Assembly (NCBI RefSeq): GCF_042477335.2
Contig: NC_091256.1
Location: 41,123,001 to 41,187,000 of the forward strand
Reading direction: 5' to 3'
DNA: 64,000 bases
Origin: Ovis canadensis
Lineage: Eukaryota; Chordata; Mammalia; Artiodactyla; Bovidae
The notes under the pieces were generated by a model. The model had not been told where the DNA came from, ran no database searches, and saw only the letters and a program-made list of their open reading frames with translations. Position 1 is the stretch's first letter, and each line of letters opens with the position of its first letter. This document shows positions 42,541-56,072 of the stretch, piece by piece. A program made the position numbers and the translations under genes.

Positions 42541-44389
42541 CAGAATGATAAATATAGGAACATTGAGGGGATCTTAAGGGTCCATTTGCAGCTGAAAAAA
42601 GAGAAAAACCAACTTGTTCTGTGCAGGTGAGGCTGCAGCGCTCCAGAGCTCAGTAGGCAGAAAGCAGGCATGGACACGACCCATCTGAGGACATGGTGCG
42701 GCTGCTTTGGGTAAATGTGAAGGGGCAGAAGGATGGGGAGTCGTTTAGAAGGTGTTTTGATTGCCAGAATTACCTGCTGAGCTCCAGTGAGTAAATTATG
42801 CCTCTAAATGTAAGCAGAAGGCAAGGAAAGCAACAAATCCAAGTCAGAAATTCCCTCATGGGCATTTAGAACACATTGTGCTCTCAGCATACAGCAAGCT
42901 GCAGAATGGTGCAACACAGGTCCAGCCTTTCCATCAACCTCTCCCCATCCTGCTGGAATGACTCAATGAAAAGGAATTCGTTTGGGTTGATCTTATAACA
43001 AATCAAAAGAAATTAAGGTTTGTGTTTTTTTACCAACTAAAGTAACTATTTCTTTTTTTTTCTTCCCTTTATTTTTATGTATTTCCTCCTTTTTTCTATA
43101 ATTAATCTAAAGATATGTCTGTTAATGAAAGTGCTTTGTACAAATCCTCAGAGATCTGTGCTTTATTATTTTTAACAAATGAAGTGGCCAATGATGCAAT
43201 AAGATCAGTTATTAAATTTTTAGAAATTTTGTGAGCCAGTTGAAGCCATATTGGTAATTTGAAATCAGCCATGGTGGGTGTATTCACATTATGAAAATTG
43301 GGAAACACTAGAAATCCTGAGTTTTCCCTTAGGAGATTGTTCATATTCACCAGCATATCACCAGAAGCATTTTACAAAAAAAAAAAAAGGAAAGGATGGA
43401 ATCAAGAATATTGTAGAAAGCAAGAGAAGTCTGGAAAAAGCTCTTTGATGATAAAATTAAAGATCAGTTTAATAGAGGGGAATCTAATTTTCCTGACCCT
43501 GTCAAAGAATCAATTTGTTACAGGCTAATTATTCAACCTCTGGTTTCTGCGTTTCCTTTGGGTAAAAAGATAATAGGACCTGATGACAAGCCCTTATTTA
43601 ATAAAAGTATGATAAGGCATATATGTATTTAAGCAGTGATAATTTTCTATTTTGAAATGAATGTACCTCCTCTTATAAGTGATGTAATTTGGTCAGGCAG
43701 TGCCATCCTCAAATAATGACCTGAGGTATCATGAGCAGTCTGTTTCAATTTGCCTATTTCTAAACTAAAAAAAAACAAAGACTGTAAAGACAACATCCCA
43801 TGAAGCAATACATAATATCTTAATCTTCCCATATGCTCAAAAACTTAATCCTTCAGAAACATTTTACTTGTATCTACCTGCCAATTGACAAGTCAAACAG
43901 CTTTCCACCCTTCAACAGTGAAAACAGTGAGCCTTCAGAGAGATCAGGGACCAGCATAGAAATCTCACAGGTGCTTCTATCTTCAGCAAATGACGTGACA
44001 TTCCTGCTGAGGCCCACGGGAGACCACCACACCATCTATAGAGTACTGAATTGATGTTTTTGTACTGCTACCTGTCATTTTTAGTGCAAGTGATACTTGG
44101 GGAAAAAAAGCCATACTCCCTAACATTAACATTGTGTGAAACTGAGAGCCTACTATGTGATGGGAACCATGCATGTCCCTTTTAGACACTGTTTTTGCTG
44201 CCAGCAAGTAGAGACTTCTATTAAGCTGTAGTGAACAGAAGTTCTCCAATCGACCTTTGAGCCTTGTATTACAAAGATCAAATTTTGAAACATTGATCTA
44301 TTAGGAAACTCAGCATACCACATTGCCAGTTTACTGGTAAGACGGGCAGTTAGAATATTTGGTCTGTATTTCCAGAGGACTCACAGTAA
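42541..44389. other. Intergenic, no gene recognised
   Basis: Unique-looking sequence with an A-run at 43375-43388. Short open frames on either strand (for example 43102-43356 minus) show no recognisable domain. I see no splice-supported exon. Confidence 0.4.
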
Positions 44390-44480
44390 TTACAGCTACC
44401 TATTATGTACCAAGTACATGCCAGACACTTTACAAATATTTACAGCTCTCCAAGTTACACATATGACTCTCATATTATTG
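44390..44480 (+). mobile_element. MIR SINE fragment
   Basis: 'ctattatgtaccaagtacatgccagacactttac' matches the MIR 5' half. Confidence 0.6.
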
Positions 44481-44840
44481 CCAAACTGAACTTGGGTCGA
44501 CTTGCCCATGTGCAACAAAGCCAAAACAGTCACACCGTACAACACAGTGTAGAGGACCACGCAAGAATGGGCAGCTAATGCTCAGAAGACCCACACTCCC
44601 TGATGGCTTTCAAGGCAGGCTTTTGAAAGGTGATATTTGGGATGAGTATTGCAATTCATTGACTTAATTTTGATTGGTTGGTGTTGAGGTAACAAGGTGC
44701 TGTTTTGGGAATCTTAATCATCAGCTTTCTGGTTCCACTCAGTCTGGGGTCTACCTAATGTGGTCAGCATGTAGGCACCATCCTTCACCTGGGTGAGGGG
44801 CTTAGTTTCTGCAGAATAACCCAAAATATGCATAGATTGT

Positions 44841-44857
44841 TATATATATATATATAT
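44841..44857. repeat. (TA)n microsatellite
   Basis: Eight TA repeats. Confidence 0.9.
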
Positions 44858-45044
44858 CCCTTGAGGAAGAACTATGACTTTGTTTTATCCCTGAAGAATT
44901 GTTTAAGCTGTCATTAATTTTCTTGCTGGACTGCTTTTCCTTTTTTTCCCTGTTTCCTACTTCCTTAATTAGGAACTGCTCTTTGAAAGTTAGAGAAGGT
45001 CTAGGAGACTAAAGCCATTTTTCAACAAAGAAGAAAAGAGGGAC

Positions 45045-45800
45045 AGTGATACTTCATTATAGTTTTGATTTTCATTTCTCTAATAAGTAGTTATGTTCAG
45101 CATCTTTTCATGTGCCTATTGGTCATCTGTATGTCTTCTTTGGAGAAATGTCTTATTTAGGTCTTCTGCTTATCCTTTTTGGATAGGATTGTTTTTGTTG
45201 TTGTTGAGTTGTACAAGCTGTTTGTTTACTTTGGAAATTAATCCCTTGTTGCTTGCATCACTTGTAAGTATTTTTTCCCATTCTGTGTGTGTGTTTGTGG
45301 GAGGGGGTCTTTTGGTTTTGTTAATGGTTTTATTTGCCGTGAAAAAGCCTTTAAGTTTAATTAGGTCCCATTTGTTTATTTTTGCTTTCAGTTCAGTTCA
45401 GTTGCTCAGTCGTGTCTGACTCTGCGACCCCGTGAATCGCAGCACGCCAGGCCTCCCTGTCCATCACCAACTCCCGGAGTTCACTCAGACTCACGTCCAT
45501 CGAGTCAGTGATGCCATCCAGCCATCTCATCCTCTGTCGTCCCCTTCTCCTCCTGCCCCCAATCCCTCCCAGCATCAAAGTCTTTTCTAATGAGTCAACT
45601 CTTTGCATGAGGTGGCCAAAGTACTGGAGTTTCACCTTTAGCATTATTCCTCCCAAAGAAAAGACAGATCAAGAAAACATTTTAAAATGTTGCTGCAATT
45701 TATGTCAAAGGCTGTTCTGTATGTTTTCCCTTAGAAGTTTTAGAGTATCTGATCTTACCGTTAGGTCTTTATTCCATTTTTTAATTTATTTTTTAAGTTG
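45045..45800 (-). mobile_element. L1 ORF2/3' region interrupted by BovB
   Basis: Reverse-strand L1 ('gtgcctattggtcatctgtatg', 'aggtcccatttgtttatttttgc') resumes after a BovB insertion with 'atgttttcccttagaagttttagagtatc'. Confidence 0.8.
45389..45656 (-). mobile_element. BovB 3' end inserted in L1
   Basis: Starts 'cagttcagttcagttgctca' and ends 'attattcctcccaaagaaa', strongly 5'-truncated. Same orientation as the host L1. Confidence 0.92.
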
Positions 45801-46037
45801 AAAATTACTGCAAAAATCCATGATGAACAAAATATGAAAATTTAAAATAAAGACAGAACCAGTGTTTCTGGTTTTTGAGCAAAAAAAATTAGGGGTGGGG
45901 GCTCAAGATTTGTGCTGGCATGGGATGGTGGTAGCTATCAAGGCGTCAGTTTTGGTTATGTTAAGTTTGGGATGTCTATGTTACATCCAGGTGAGGACTG
46001 TCAAGTAAGCAATTAGAGATTCTCTATTGCAACTGAG

Positions 46038-46105
46038 TTCCTGGTGGGCTACAGTCCATTGGGTTGCAAAGAGTCAGACACAACTTAGTGACTAAACAAC
46101 AGCAA
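46038..46105 (+). mobile_element. Bov-A/BovB tail fragment
   Basis: 'ttcctggtgggctacagtcc' through 'cagacacaacttagtgac'. Confidence 0.75.
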
Positions 46106-46351
46106 CAGTGAATTGCAACTCAGGGTTGGAATCTGCCTGGAGTTATATGTGTGGAATTATTGGTGTACTGAGATCATGAGTATAGGCAGAAAAAGGAAGA
46201 GGACTAAGAACTGAGCCCTGGGGCACGCCATTCTCTAGAGTTACCCTGTTCAATACAATAATCTCTACCCACATGTGGCTATTCCAATTAAATTTTAAAT
46301 TAAATTAAATCTAAAATTCTGTTCTAAAAATTAGTCACAGGTTTTGCTTTG

Positions 46352-46458
46352 TTTTTTTTTGGCCAAGCAGCATGCAGAATGTTTCCTGACCAGGCATTGA
46401 ACCTGGGCTTCATAGTGAAAGTTCTGCATCTTAACCACTAGGCCACCAGGGAACCCCC
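46352..46458 (-). mobile_element. CHR-type SINE
   Basis: 'ttttttttggccaagcagca' through 'cattgaacctgggcttcat' to 'ggccaccagggaaccccc'. Confidence 0.82.
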
Positions 46459-46714
46459 ACTAGCCACTTTTTATGTCGTCAATAGCCACACATGTCTACC
46501 ATATTTTCCAGTTCACATAGAGAACGTTTCTGTAATTTCAGAAAGTTCCACTGGACAGTGTGGATTTAGAGGAGAGGAAGGTGAAAAGAAATCAGCAAAG
46601 GAGAATGAGAAAGGACCAGAGTGGTACAGATAAAACCAGGAGAGTGTGTCATCTTGGAAGCCAACTGAAAAAGGATGTTTCAAAGAAGACACTTGTTCCC
46701 TGAGCCAAATGCTA

Positions 46715-46925
46715 CTATGCTCAATCTTCTCCAACTTTTTGTTACCGTATTGACCATAGCTCGCCACACCCCTCAGTGCATGGGATTTCCCAGGCAAGAA
46801 GACTGGAGCGGGTTGCCATTTTCACCTCCAGGGGATCTTCCCAATCCAGGGATTGAAGCTGTACCTCTTGCATCTCCTGCATTGGCAGGAGAGTTCTTTA
46901 TCTCTGCACTACCTAGAAAGCCCTG
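46715..46925 (-). mobile_element. Bov-tA SINE, diverged
   Basis: 'tgggatttcccaggcaagaag' and 'ccaggggatcttcccaatcc' with an altered 5' end ('ctacctagaaagcc'). Confidence 0.75.
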
Positions 46926-47434
46926 ATAATATGTTATGTAATAATGTTACGCTATCTTGTTCCCCAACAACCTTTGTCCTTTCACTCAATAGTTGTGATG
47001 AACATTCTTGTACATATATCTAATTGCTTTTGTGTCCTCATGTCCTGGATATATATCTAGGGGTGAAGTGCTGAGTTACAAGGTTGGTATATGTTTAGCT
47101 ATAGTAGATACTGCTAGGCAGTTTTCAAAAGTGGCTATTTCAATTAACATTCCAGTAATTTAAGATAATGTTCCAGTTGCTCCGTATCCTTGCTAGCACT
47201 TGATATTGTTGGTCTTTTAAAATTTTAAGTCATTCTGGTTGGCATATAGTAGCATTTCATTGTGTTTTAAATTTTGTCTTTACATGATAATTATTAATAT
47301 AGATCACCTTTTTTATTGATCACTTGCTTAGAGCAGTTATTTTCTCACTTGTGAAGAATGTGTTCAAAGTATTCCCTTTCCCCAACTTTTTGGTCTTATC
47401 GATGATATTAAGTTTGAATACTTGATTAGGTGAT

Positions 47435-47641
47435 GTGTGAAGTTGCTCAGTCGTGTCCGACTCTTTGCAACCCCATGGGCTGTAGCCTACCAGGCTTCTC
47501 CCTCCACGGAATTCTCCAGGCAAGAGTACTGGAGTGGGTTGCCATTTCCTTCTCCAGGGGATCTTCCCAACCCAGGGATCGAACCCGGGTCTCCCGCATT
47601 CCAGGCAGATGCTTTAACCTCTGAGCCACCAGGGAAGCCCC
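47435..47641 (-). mobile_element. Bov-tA SINE with 12-bp target duplication
   Basis: Nearly consensus Bov-tA ('cccaacccagggatcgaacccggg'). The exact repeat tgattaggtgat flanks it at 47423-47434 and 47642-47653. Confidence 0.95.
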
Positions 47642-48579
47642 TGATTAGGTGATATCTGCCTTAATTCTCAACTTGGAAGATTCCTTTTTCTCCTTTGTCG
47701 TCGGTAAATGATCTATGGGGAGAGAGAGACTTGGAGACTGTATGCATATTTGGTTCAGTGGTGTTACCATCTATTGATAATGTTTGCCTCGATAAGCTAT
47801 AACAGTGATAGTACAATGGGCACTCGTGTTTTTTGCTTTCTTAGTTGGTTTATTTGGGTCTTCTCTCTTTTCTTCTTGGTGAGCCTGGCCAGAGGTTTGT
47901 TTATCCTTTCAAAAAAAACAACAGTTGGTTTTATTGACTATTTTCTATTTTTTTATTTCTATTTTATTTCCTCTCTGATCTTCATTATTTCCCTTCTTCT
48001 GACTATGCTTTGTCTATTCTTTTTCTAATTCTTTCAGGTAGTAGCTTAGTTGCTTCCTTGAGTTTTCCTTGTTTTTGAAGAAGGCCTGTGTTGCTTTGTA
48101 CTTCCCTCTTAGGACTGGTGTTGCTCCATCCCACAGATTTTGTATGGCTGTGGTTTTACTGTCATTTGTCTCGAGGTATTTTTAAGTTTGCTCTTTGATT
48201 TCACCATTGACCCATTGGTTTTTAAGTAGCATGTTGTTTAGATCAACTGTATTTTTGAAGGGACTACAAGTGATCCTAATATTTTTGCCAATTTTTAAAT
48301 TGGGTTGTGTGTCTCTTAGTGACTCGCAGTTCTTTCTCAACAGAGGTGCTTTATCAGAGATAAGAAAGCAAAGTGTCTCCCAGTCTGTGGCTTTCATTTT
48401 AACTGTCTTAATAGTATTTTTCCTGAACAGAATTTCTTAATTTTCATGAAGCTCAGTTTATCATTTTTCTTTTAAGGTTAGTGCCTTTTGTGTTCTATTT
48501 AAGACAACCTCGCCTAGTCTATGTGTTCATCTAAAACTTTGTTTTCCTTTACACATTCAGGTCTGTGATCCACCTTAAT

Positions 48580-48596
48580 TGTGTGTGTGTGTGTGT
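48580..48596. repeat. (GT)n microsatellite
   Basis: Eight GT repeats inside L1 sequence. Confidence 0.9.
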
Positions 48597-48684
48597 CAGA
48601 TAGAGTGTCAACATTCATTTTTATACAGATATCCAATGATTCCATCAACACTTACTGAAACAAATGTTTAAATTTATTTTTAAA

Positions 48685-48815
48685 AATCTGAAAAAATTTA
48701 TGAGCCAATTGGAAAGATTTGAACACTGAATATCTGATGGTATTAAAGTGCTGATGCTATTTTTCTTAACTGTGACAATGGTACTGTAGTTAAATTTTTA
48801 AAAAACTTGTAGAGA
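48685..48815 (+). mobile_element. L1M-type 3' fragment
   Basis: 'ttgaacactgaatatctgatgg' and 'aactgtgacaatggtactgtag' are typical of old L1M 3' UTRs. Confidence 0.6.
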
Positions 48816-49223
48816 TGCCAAGTGAATTTTTTTACGGATGCAATGATACAGTTTCTAGGTTGGCTTCAAATAATGCAGAAAATATCAAAATAATGCAGAA
48901 AATATATTGGCATCACAAGTTAAAAGTTCTTTGCCCTCCCCCCCGCAGGTGGAATAATTACTTCTCTCTGGATAAATTTGTTATGAAAATTAAAACCCCA
49001 GAATGAGTTAGGATGATTATTATGTTACATGTAATCATACATGCTTATTTCCTCATGTATTGTTTCCAGTCAATTACACACCTACACGTTGCTGTCAAGC
49101 AGCTCTCACTGGTGTTCCCAACTACTGCCTGCACATGTCAGTATTTGTATCCATCAGGGTCCAATTAGGAGAGAGAAATCACTGTGTAATCCTAACATGA
49201 AAAGTTCAAGGTAAAGAATTCTA

Positions 49224-49470
49224 CATCACAGTCAGTCAGTTCAGTCGCTCAGTTGTATCCCACTCTTTGCAACCCCATGGACTGCAGCACCCTGGGCTTC
49301 CCTATCACCAACTCCCGGAGTTTACTCAAACTCATGTCCATCCAGTCAGTGATGCCATCCAACCATCTCCTCCCCTGTCTTCCCCTTCTCCTCCTTCTCT
49401 CAATCTTTCCCATCATCAGGGTCTTTTCAAATGAGTCAGTTCTTTGCATCAGGTGGCCAATGAGGGATTG
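49224..49470 (-). mobile_element. BovB 3' end
   Basis: 'cagtcagttcagtcgctcag' to 'gcatcaggtggccaatgag', 5'-truncated. Flanks contain unique sequence only. Confidence 0.9.
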
Positions 49471-49867
49471 ACTAGTAACAAATAAAGAGAACCTTAACCA
49501 GCATAGAAATAGCAGATATAAAGAACAGCCAGTACCCATAGGAAGAGAAGCAGCATCCAAGGAAGAGCTTCCCCTCCCAGATCTGTGCAGCTGTGACTCA
49601 CCGAATGGTAGAGAAGTTATTGTTGGTGCCAGACAGTGGAAGTTTCTAGAAAGCTACACTCTGAAGTGTGAAGGAAAAGGGTTCATGGGCAGTTGTCTTG
49701 ATCACTAGAGGCACTCTACTATAAAACTGCATGGGAGCGTGGAGACACCTAGGATGGAGTTGGGGAGGTGGGGTCTGTGGGGGCTGCTGGCTGCAGGGCA
49801 GAGCAGAGAGGGGCCCAGTGCACAGTGTCCCCACAGGTGCCGGAAAGCTGCCCAGTAAGCACCCTGA

Positions 49868-50083
49868 AGAAAGTGAAAGTGAAGTCACTCAGTCGTGTCC
49901 GACTCTTTGCGACCCCATGGACTATAGCCTACCAGGCTCTCTGTCCATGGGGTTTTCCAGGCAAGAGTACTGGAGTGGGTTGCCATTTCCTTCGCCAGGG
50001 GATCTTCTCAATCCAGGGATCGAACCCGGGTGACCTGCATTGCAGGCGGACGCTTTACCGTCTGAGCCACCAGGGAAGTCCTT
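49868..50083 (-). mobile_element. Bov-tA SINE
   Basis: 'aaagtgaaagtgaagtcact' to 'ctgagccaccagggaagtcc', close to consensus. Adjacent 49560-49867 is unique and GC-richer, with no exon recognised. Confidence 0.92.
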
Positions 50084-50176
50084 TTTCTTCTGTATTGTCT
50101 CTCTGGCCCCCTCTATTGACAAAACTTCAGCGCCAGCGCCTCAGGAAAAATTAAAGACCAGGATCCATTTTCACAG

Positions 50177-50739
50177 CTCAGTTTAGTTCAGTTCAGTTCA
50201 GTCGCTCAGTCGTGTCTAACTCTTTGCGACCCCATGAATCGCAGCACGCCAGGCCTCCCTGTCCATCACCAACTCCCGGAGTTCACTCAGACTCATGCCC
50301 ATCGAGTCAGTGATGCCATCCAGCCATCTCATCCTCTGTCGTCCCCTTCTCCTCCTGCCCCCAATCCCTCCCAGCATCAGAGTCTTTTCCAATGAGTCAA
50401 CTCTTCACATGAGGTGGCCAAAGTACTGGACTTTCAGCTTTAGCATCAGTCCTTCCAAAGAAATCCCAGGACTGATCTCCTTCAGAATGGACTGGTTGGA
50501 TCTCCTTGCAGTTCAAGGGACTCTCAAGAGTTCTCCAACACCACAGTTCAAAAGCATCAATTCTTCAGTGCTCAGCCTTCTTCACAGTCCAACTCTCACA
50601 TCCATACATGACCACTGGAAAAACCATAGCCTTGACTAGATAGACCTTAGTTGGCAAACTAATGTCTCTGCTTTTGAATATGCTATCTAGGTTGGTCATA
50701 ACTTTCCTTCCAAGGAGTAGCGTCTTTTAATTTCATGGC
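50177..50739 (-). mobile_element. BovB 3' end with target duplication
   Basis: (TTCAG)n start, 3' blocks through 'aatttcatggct'. The 7-bp repeat ttcacag flanks it (50170-50176 and 50740-50746). Confidence 0.93.
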
Positions 50740-50746
50740 TTCACAG

Positions 50747-52671
50747 GCTAGTCCCAAACCATGAATAATGTGGAACTGAGAATCACTCAATCCGTAAGTG
50801 ACACAATACCTAAAATAATGACTTTGTGCCAGGGAAATATTGACTTAGATTTGGATTTAGAAGCAATAAGGCAGCCCGTCAGTCTTTTATGTGCTGTGTT
50901 TAGATTAGGCATTGTAGGTTATTGAGCAGCAGTGTGATATGATGGGAACAGTTCTATCACATATGGACCATTCTTAGATACCTATATCATTGTACAGAAA
51001 AGTGCTTCCTCTCTCGTAATTAAAGCAATTGCATTTAAAATTACTTCACTGTACCATTTTACACCACTTTATTTGGCAAAACAAATGAGATAATGAAGCC
51101 TGCTACTCGTCAGGTATTGAATGCGGATATACGCAAACATTGTTAGCATCTTCAGTTTATTGCAAGAGTTAAGGAAAAGAATTTTAAAGAATTTAAAAAT
51201 AATCACATTCCTTTATTCAGTAATTAATACCTCTGAGTATATTCTTACAGAAATGATTCAAAATAAAGATTTATCTGTTTAAGGTAGTATTATCATTATT
51301 AATAATTATACAAAATTTTAATTTAAACTTAATATTTTAGTAATATATTGAAAAAATTAATGTTATAACTATTGTAAATTCATGAGATTAATAATTGTAA
51401 TAATTTTAGAAATAGAATGTCCACATGTCCAATGAATAGAGAATGGCTATGTAACTGAAGATGTGGTAACACCAATTTAAAATGATAAATGTAAAAACTA
51501 CATGCAACATAGAAATATGAAGATAAAATTAGGCAAAATGAAAATGAAGCAGAGAAATAAATTTTTTTAACGTCAGACTTAATGAATATTCTAAAAACCA
51601 CTGAACTGTACCCTTTAAAATGGTGAACTTCATGATATGAGAATTATATTTCAATTTTAAAAAAATTCTAAATGAGACTACCAAGATATATAAAATATTT
51701 CAATGGTAAAGTAAGGAGATATTTTGCTTATGTTTTCCTCCAAAGTTTAATATTTCCTATTACTTGGCAAGATTCATTGTACAATAGCAAATGCTATTTT
51801 TGATATTTGTTACAGTGTTTATAAGGATTCAAGAGACAGCAAGAGAAAACTCTGGGGGCCAAGTGCTCCCCTGCCTCCCCAACATATTCCTTCAGGAAAT
51901 AAGGTAAGATTGAATCATGAGGACATGAGTGTCAGCATTGAAAACGTTTAGGATTGTGGGATTCACAGGACAGACACACAATGAGAAGGAAAAAACAAGG
52001 CATTTTGTACAATTGATGAGCATTAAGTACCAGACAAAGCAGATTGCTCAGTCCCAATGCCCACTGAGAAGTGGAAAAATGCTTAATAAGTTGCCAAACA
52101 TCAATGATAAAAAGTTATCAACAGGGTTATGACTTTTAACTGTCAACACACATATGCCTTTAGCAAAAAGGCAGTAGATCAGAGACCAAACAAGCCAACA
52201 GAACCCTTCAAACAATGTTTCCATGTTAATTATTATAACCCTTACCCAGACACTGCTTCTTTATAGTCACACATATGTATCCTGACCAAGACACAACCCA
52301 CTATGACCTCAGTGAGCTAGTCATTTTGGTCAGTGCTGAAATCATCACAAATTCAGGTTTAATTGTAATTTTAGTCCATAATAGAGAGTATAATTTAGAA
52401 TTATCTACTAAATACAATGCAAGAATGATTCTCATTTTTGTCAGCTATAATAATATCTATGTGTATTTTGTCTTCTTTGAAAATACATTGTTCATAGCAG
52501 CTTGGGTAACAAGATGACAACATAATTAGTTCCAAAGAAGTTTGTGAGTCACTTTGTTATATCTGAGCCAGTATAAGTTTATTGACATCAAATATACAGA
52601 TAAGTTTTAATATTTAATATTCTTTAAAGAGAAAAACAAAGTCAGAAACTAAATATAAATTTATAGATTTC
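50747..52671. other. AT-rich intergenic sequence, no gene recognised
   Basis: Very AT-rich. Only an L1M-type tail at about 51590-51668 ('ctgaactgtaccctttaaaatgg') can be named. Short open frames here lack splice support. Confidence 0.4.
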
Positions 52672-52900
52672 TTGGCGTGTGATGCATGCTCAGTCACTTC
52701 AGTCATGTCTGACCCTTTGCAATCAATGGACTGTAGCTTGCCAGGCTTCTCTGTCCATGGGATTCTCCAAGCAAGAATACTGGAGTGGGTTGCCATCCCT
52801 CCTCCAGGGGATCTTCCCAACGCAGGGATCAAATCCACGTCTTCTAGATTTCCTGCACTGCAGGCAGATTCTTTACCACTGAGCATCAGGGAAGCCCAGA
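52672..52900 (-). mobile_element. Bov-tA SINE
   Basis: 'catgctcagtcacttcagtc' to 'accactgagcatcagggaagccc'. Confidence 0.9.
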
Positions 52901-53479
52901 TTTGTTAATACTTGGGATTAAATTGCAGATTTTTAAGATGGGGAAAATACTCTTTTCACCAAATCCTACAGCAGGATATTTTCCTTCTTTATACAAATAA
53001 TTTAATCTCTCTGTTCTTTTGCAAAGAAATCTGCCTTTTCATGCATTCCAACATTTTCTTTCTTTTCTCTATAATTCTGCATTCCAGCCTTTATCCTCTC
53101 AGTCAATCCATTAACACAGACACAAATTTGGTTTGCAATCAACATGTTTTTTTTTTACTAAAGTTGGTTTTAGAGTTTGTATATGTGTACCATTCAGTGT
53201 CACTCTCAATAAATCATAGTTATAAAAAATACCAACTTTAGGTATAGGAATGTAAAGAAGCATCAGAACTTCAAAAAAATTCATGAACTCATTCCTAGTT
53301 TCAGCAAATTATGTGTATGAATCAGGTTAAAAAATATGTCCTAAAATTTTTTCTACTTTTAAAAAATATAACAGTAAAGAAAAAAAGGAAATATTCATTA
53401 AGAGCTACAGAATGAGGTGAAGTATAGTAGGCTGCATTATTAGGCAATATCTTAAAAAATATATCAAGTATAAAGTTTT

Positions 53480-54160
53480 CTCAAAAAAATTAAAAATAGA
53501 ACTACAATACAGTCCACCAATTCCATCCTGGGTATTCTGAAGAAAAAAAATAATTTGAAAAGATATATTTAGCTCTGTGTTCATCGCAGCATCATTTTAC
53601 TGGCCAAGATAAGGAAGCAACCAGTGTCCATTGATAGATGAATGGATAAAGAGGATGTGGTTACTCATGGAATAGAATGATATTCAGCCATAAAAGAGAA
53701 TGAAATCTTGCCATTTGCTACAACATGGATGAAACTAGAAAGTACTATGCAAAGTGAAATAAGTCAGGTGGATACAGATGAATAGCATATGATGTGACTT
53801 ATGTGTGGAAATCTAAAAAACAAAATAAATGAAGAAACACAACAAGACAGACTCATAGATACAGAGAACAAACAACTGGTTGCCAAGGGGAAGTGGGATT
53901 GAGTGATAAAGAAATTGTTGAAAGAGATTAAGAGCTGCAAACTTCCAGTTCCCAAAGAAATGAGTCAAGGGGATGAAATATACAACATGGGGAATGTAGT
54001 CAGTAATATTGTGGTAATTTTGTATCACAGCACATGGTAACTAGTCCTGTTGCTTGATCATTTTGTTCTGTACAGCAATAGGGAGCCACTGTGTTGCACA
54101 GATGAAAGTATCTGGATGTATGTCAACTGTACTTCAGTTAACAAACAAAAAAGGACTTGG
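53480..54160 (+). mobile_element. L1 3' end
   Basis: 'gatattcagccataaaagagaatg', 'ttgccatttgctacaacatggatg' and 'atagatacagagaacaaac' mark the distal L1 ORF2 and 3' UTR in sense orientation. Confidence 0.82.
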
Positions 54161-55941
54161 AGTAATGAACCCCTACACAAAGGCTTAGCAATTCTTCATG
54201 GGTGTGACCATTCTCTTTTCATGGGTGACGCTATGAATTAATAATGAACACTGAAAGTACATCATAGATCAGAATTAAGAAAACTCAGAAACAAAGACAT
54301 GAAACTCCCCAAAGAATACGAAAATATTGAAAAGCACACGTAAATGAAATTTAAACAGAAACCTGCTGTCAAATAATGCCTTGTAAGAAATGAAACAGTA
54401 AGGAGGTAGGGCTTAAACACTGTTTAAAAACACTTCTGGAAAAGAAATTAAGCAAAAATTTATAAAATATTTCATGAGTGTGTTAAAAGTGAAATATAAT
54501 CATAAGAGATCTGATATTTGCAAGATTCAAGGACCGGAAAGAGAAAAATCATTAAAAGATGCAAAGCAAATACTAGGCATTATTGTCCAAATTTTTCTGA
54601 TAATTTTAAAAACAACTTTGAAATTGTCTTTTGAAGAGAACAATGTGCATTCACTTGTAATGACTAAAGGCAGATGATATTCTAACAAACTTACAGGGCT
54701 TTAAAGAAAAACAAAAATCTTTTGGGCATCTAGAACAAGAGAGCACGTGACATATAACGGAACAAAAATCAGAATTCGATGAAACTTTTTGGAGAGAGAT
54801 ACTCTGCCAGAAAAAAAGTAGAGCAATGTATTTGAACTGCTCAAGGAGAGAAATGATGAGTCATGAATTTTCTAGCAGGCAAGTAACTGGCTATCAAAGG
54901 CCCTGTCATTCAAGTCATCATGAAAGATCTAGGGAAATACTGTTCCCATGATCAAAGGAATGAACAGACTTCAGAAAACAGAATCCTTAGAAAGATACAT
55001 CAGGACAGATGGTATGGACTAAATTCATAGTCACCTGATATAATGAAGACTGAATGACGGTGACATAAGAGAGGGGGTGACCTTGGTGGTGGACACGAGG
55101 GTGAATGCAAGACAGCAATTCATTTAGTCCTACCTCGGATTAGGGTGATTTTTATAGGAAAATATGTGAAAAGCAACTAGATAGATGAATGTCATTTAAT
55201 AGAGAAAGCTTCCACAGCATATATAAAACATATGTCTGAACATAATACTAAAGCTATACAATAAAAAAAAAACACTAAGCTGTACTAAATTAGGTTCCTT
55301 AGGAGATGAGCAGTGAGGCCAACCCTGTTCCTTGTCCACTTGGAAACCTCCTGACTCTGTACTGCTTCGTTCCCCTCTGAGGCCCAGGATGAGGCCCCAA
55401 GGTCAAGGCCTTCACAGGTGTCAGAGCAGAACCTGCAACACAAACATGAGGGTTGGAATCACTGAGGAGGCTCACAGACAAATAGAAGAAGGCTCCCTGG
55501 GCTGTGTGTGTAGTGAGCGTGCAGGAGCCAGAAGACTCCGAAGGCCGGGCAAGTAGCTTCGGGTCCTGACCTTCCCAGAGGTCAGATCCACAGGGCACTG
55601 GGGTCTCTTTGCTGCTCTTTGCTGAAGGTGCTGTCTGTCAGCAGAGAGGGAATATGAATGTCCCGTGGGAGCAATTGAATTGGTCGTTTGTCTGGGTAGC
55701 CTTCAAGTCCCTGGACAGTGAAACTGGCGCAGAGGAAAGGGGAAGGCCTGGGGCTTTGGGGCAAGGAAGCTGAGAACCTCTCCCCTGGAACCTGTGAGGA
55801 GCAGGGGGTCTGATGACACAGGTGGGAGGGCTGACCCTGCCCCTCCAGCCCACACTCAATACCACCAATCGTGAGATCTGCCCGGTGGAAATGTCAGAGA
55901 CATGGGCAGCTCCCTTTATCCCTGATCATTCCTTCTAGATC
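54161..55941. other. Intergenic, no gene recognised
   Basis: AT-rich to about 55290, possibly old L1-derived near 54490-54700, then more GC-rich with several short open frames in both directions (55299-55868). None has a recognisable domain or paired splice sites that I can defend. Confidence 0.4.
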
Positions 55942-56072
55942 TGCTGGAGAAGGAAATGGCAACCCACTCCAGTTTTCTCGCCTGGAGAATCCCATGAACA
56001 GAGGAGCCTGGTGGGCTACAGTCCATGGAGTTGCAAAGAGTTGGACATGACTTAGCAACTAAAGGACAATGA
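55942..56072 (+). mobile_element. Bov-A monomer
   Basis: 'ggagaaggaaatggcaaccc' to 'gacatgacttagcaactaaa'. Confidence 0.9.

Larger units (their letters stand above)
46930..48655 (-). mobile_element. L1, reverse strand, interrupted by Bov-tA
   Basis: L1 3' and ORF2 sequence on the minus strand ('cattctggttggcatatagtag', 'gagcctggccagaggtttg', 'ctgtggctttcattttaac'). Bov-tA entered at 47435. A (GT)n tract is at 48580-48596. ORF2 is broken. Confidence 0.75.
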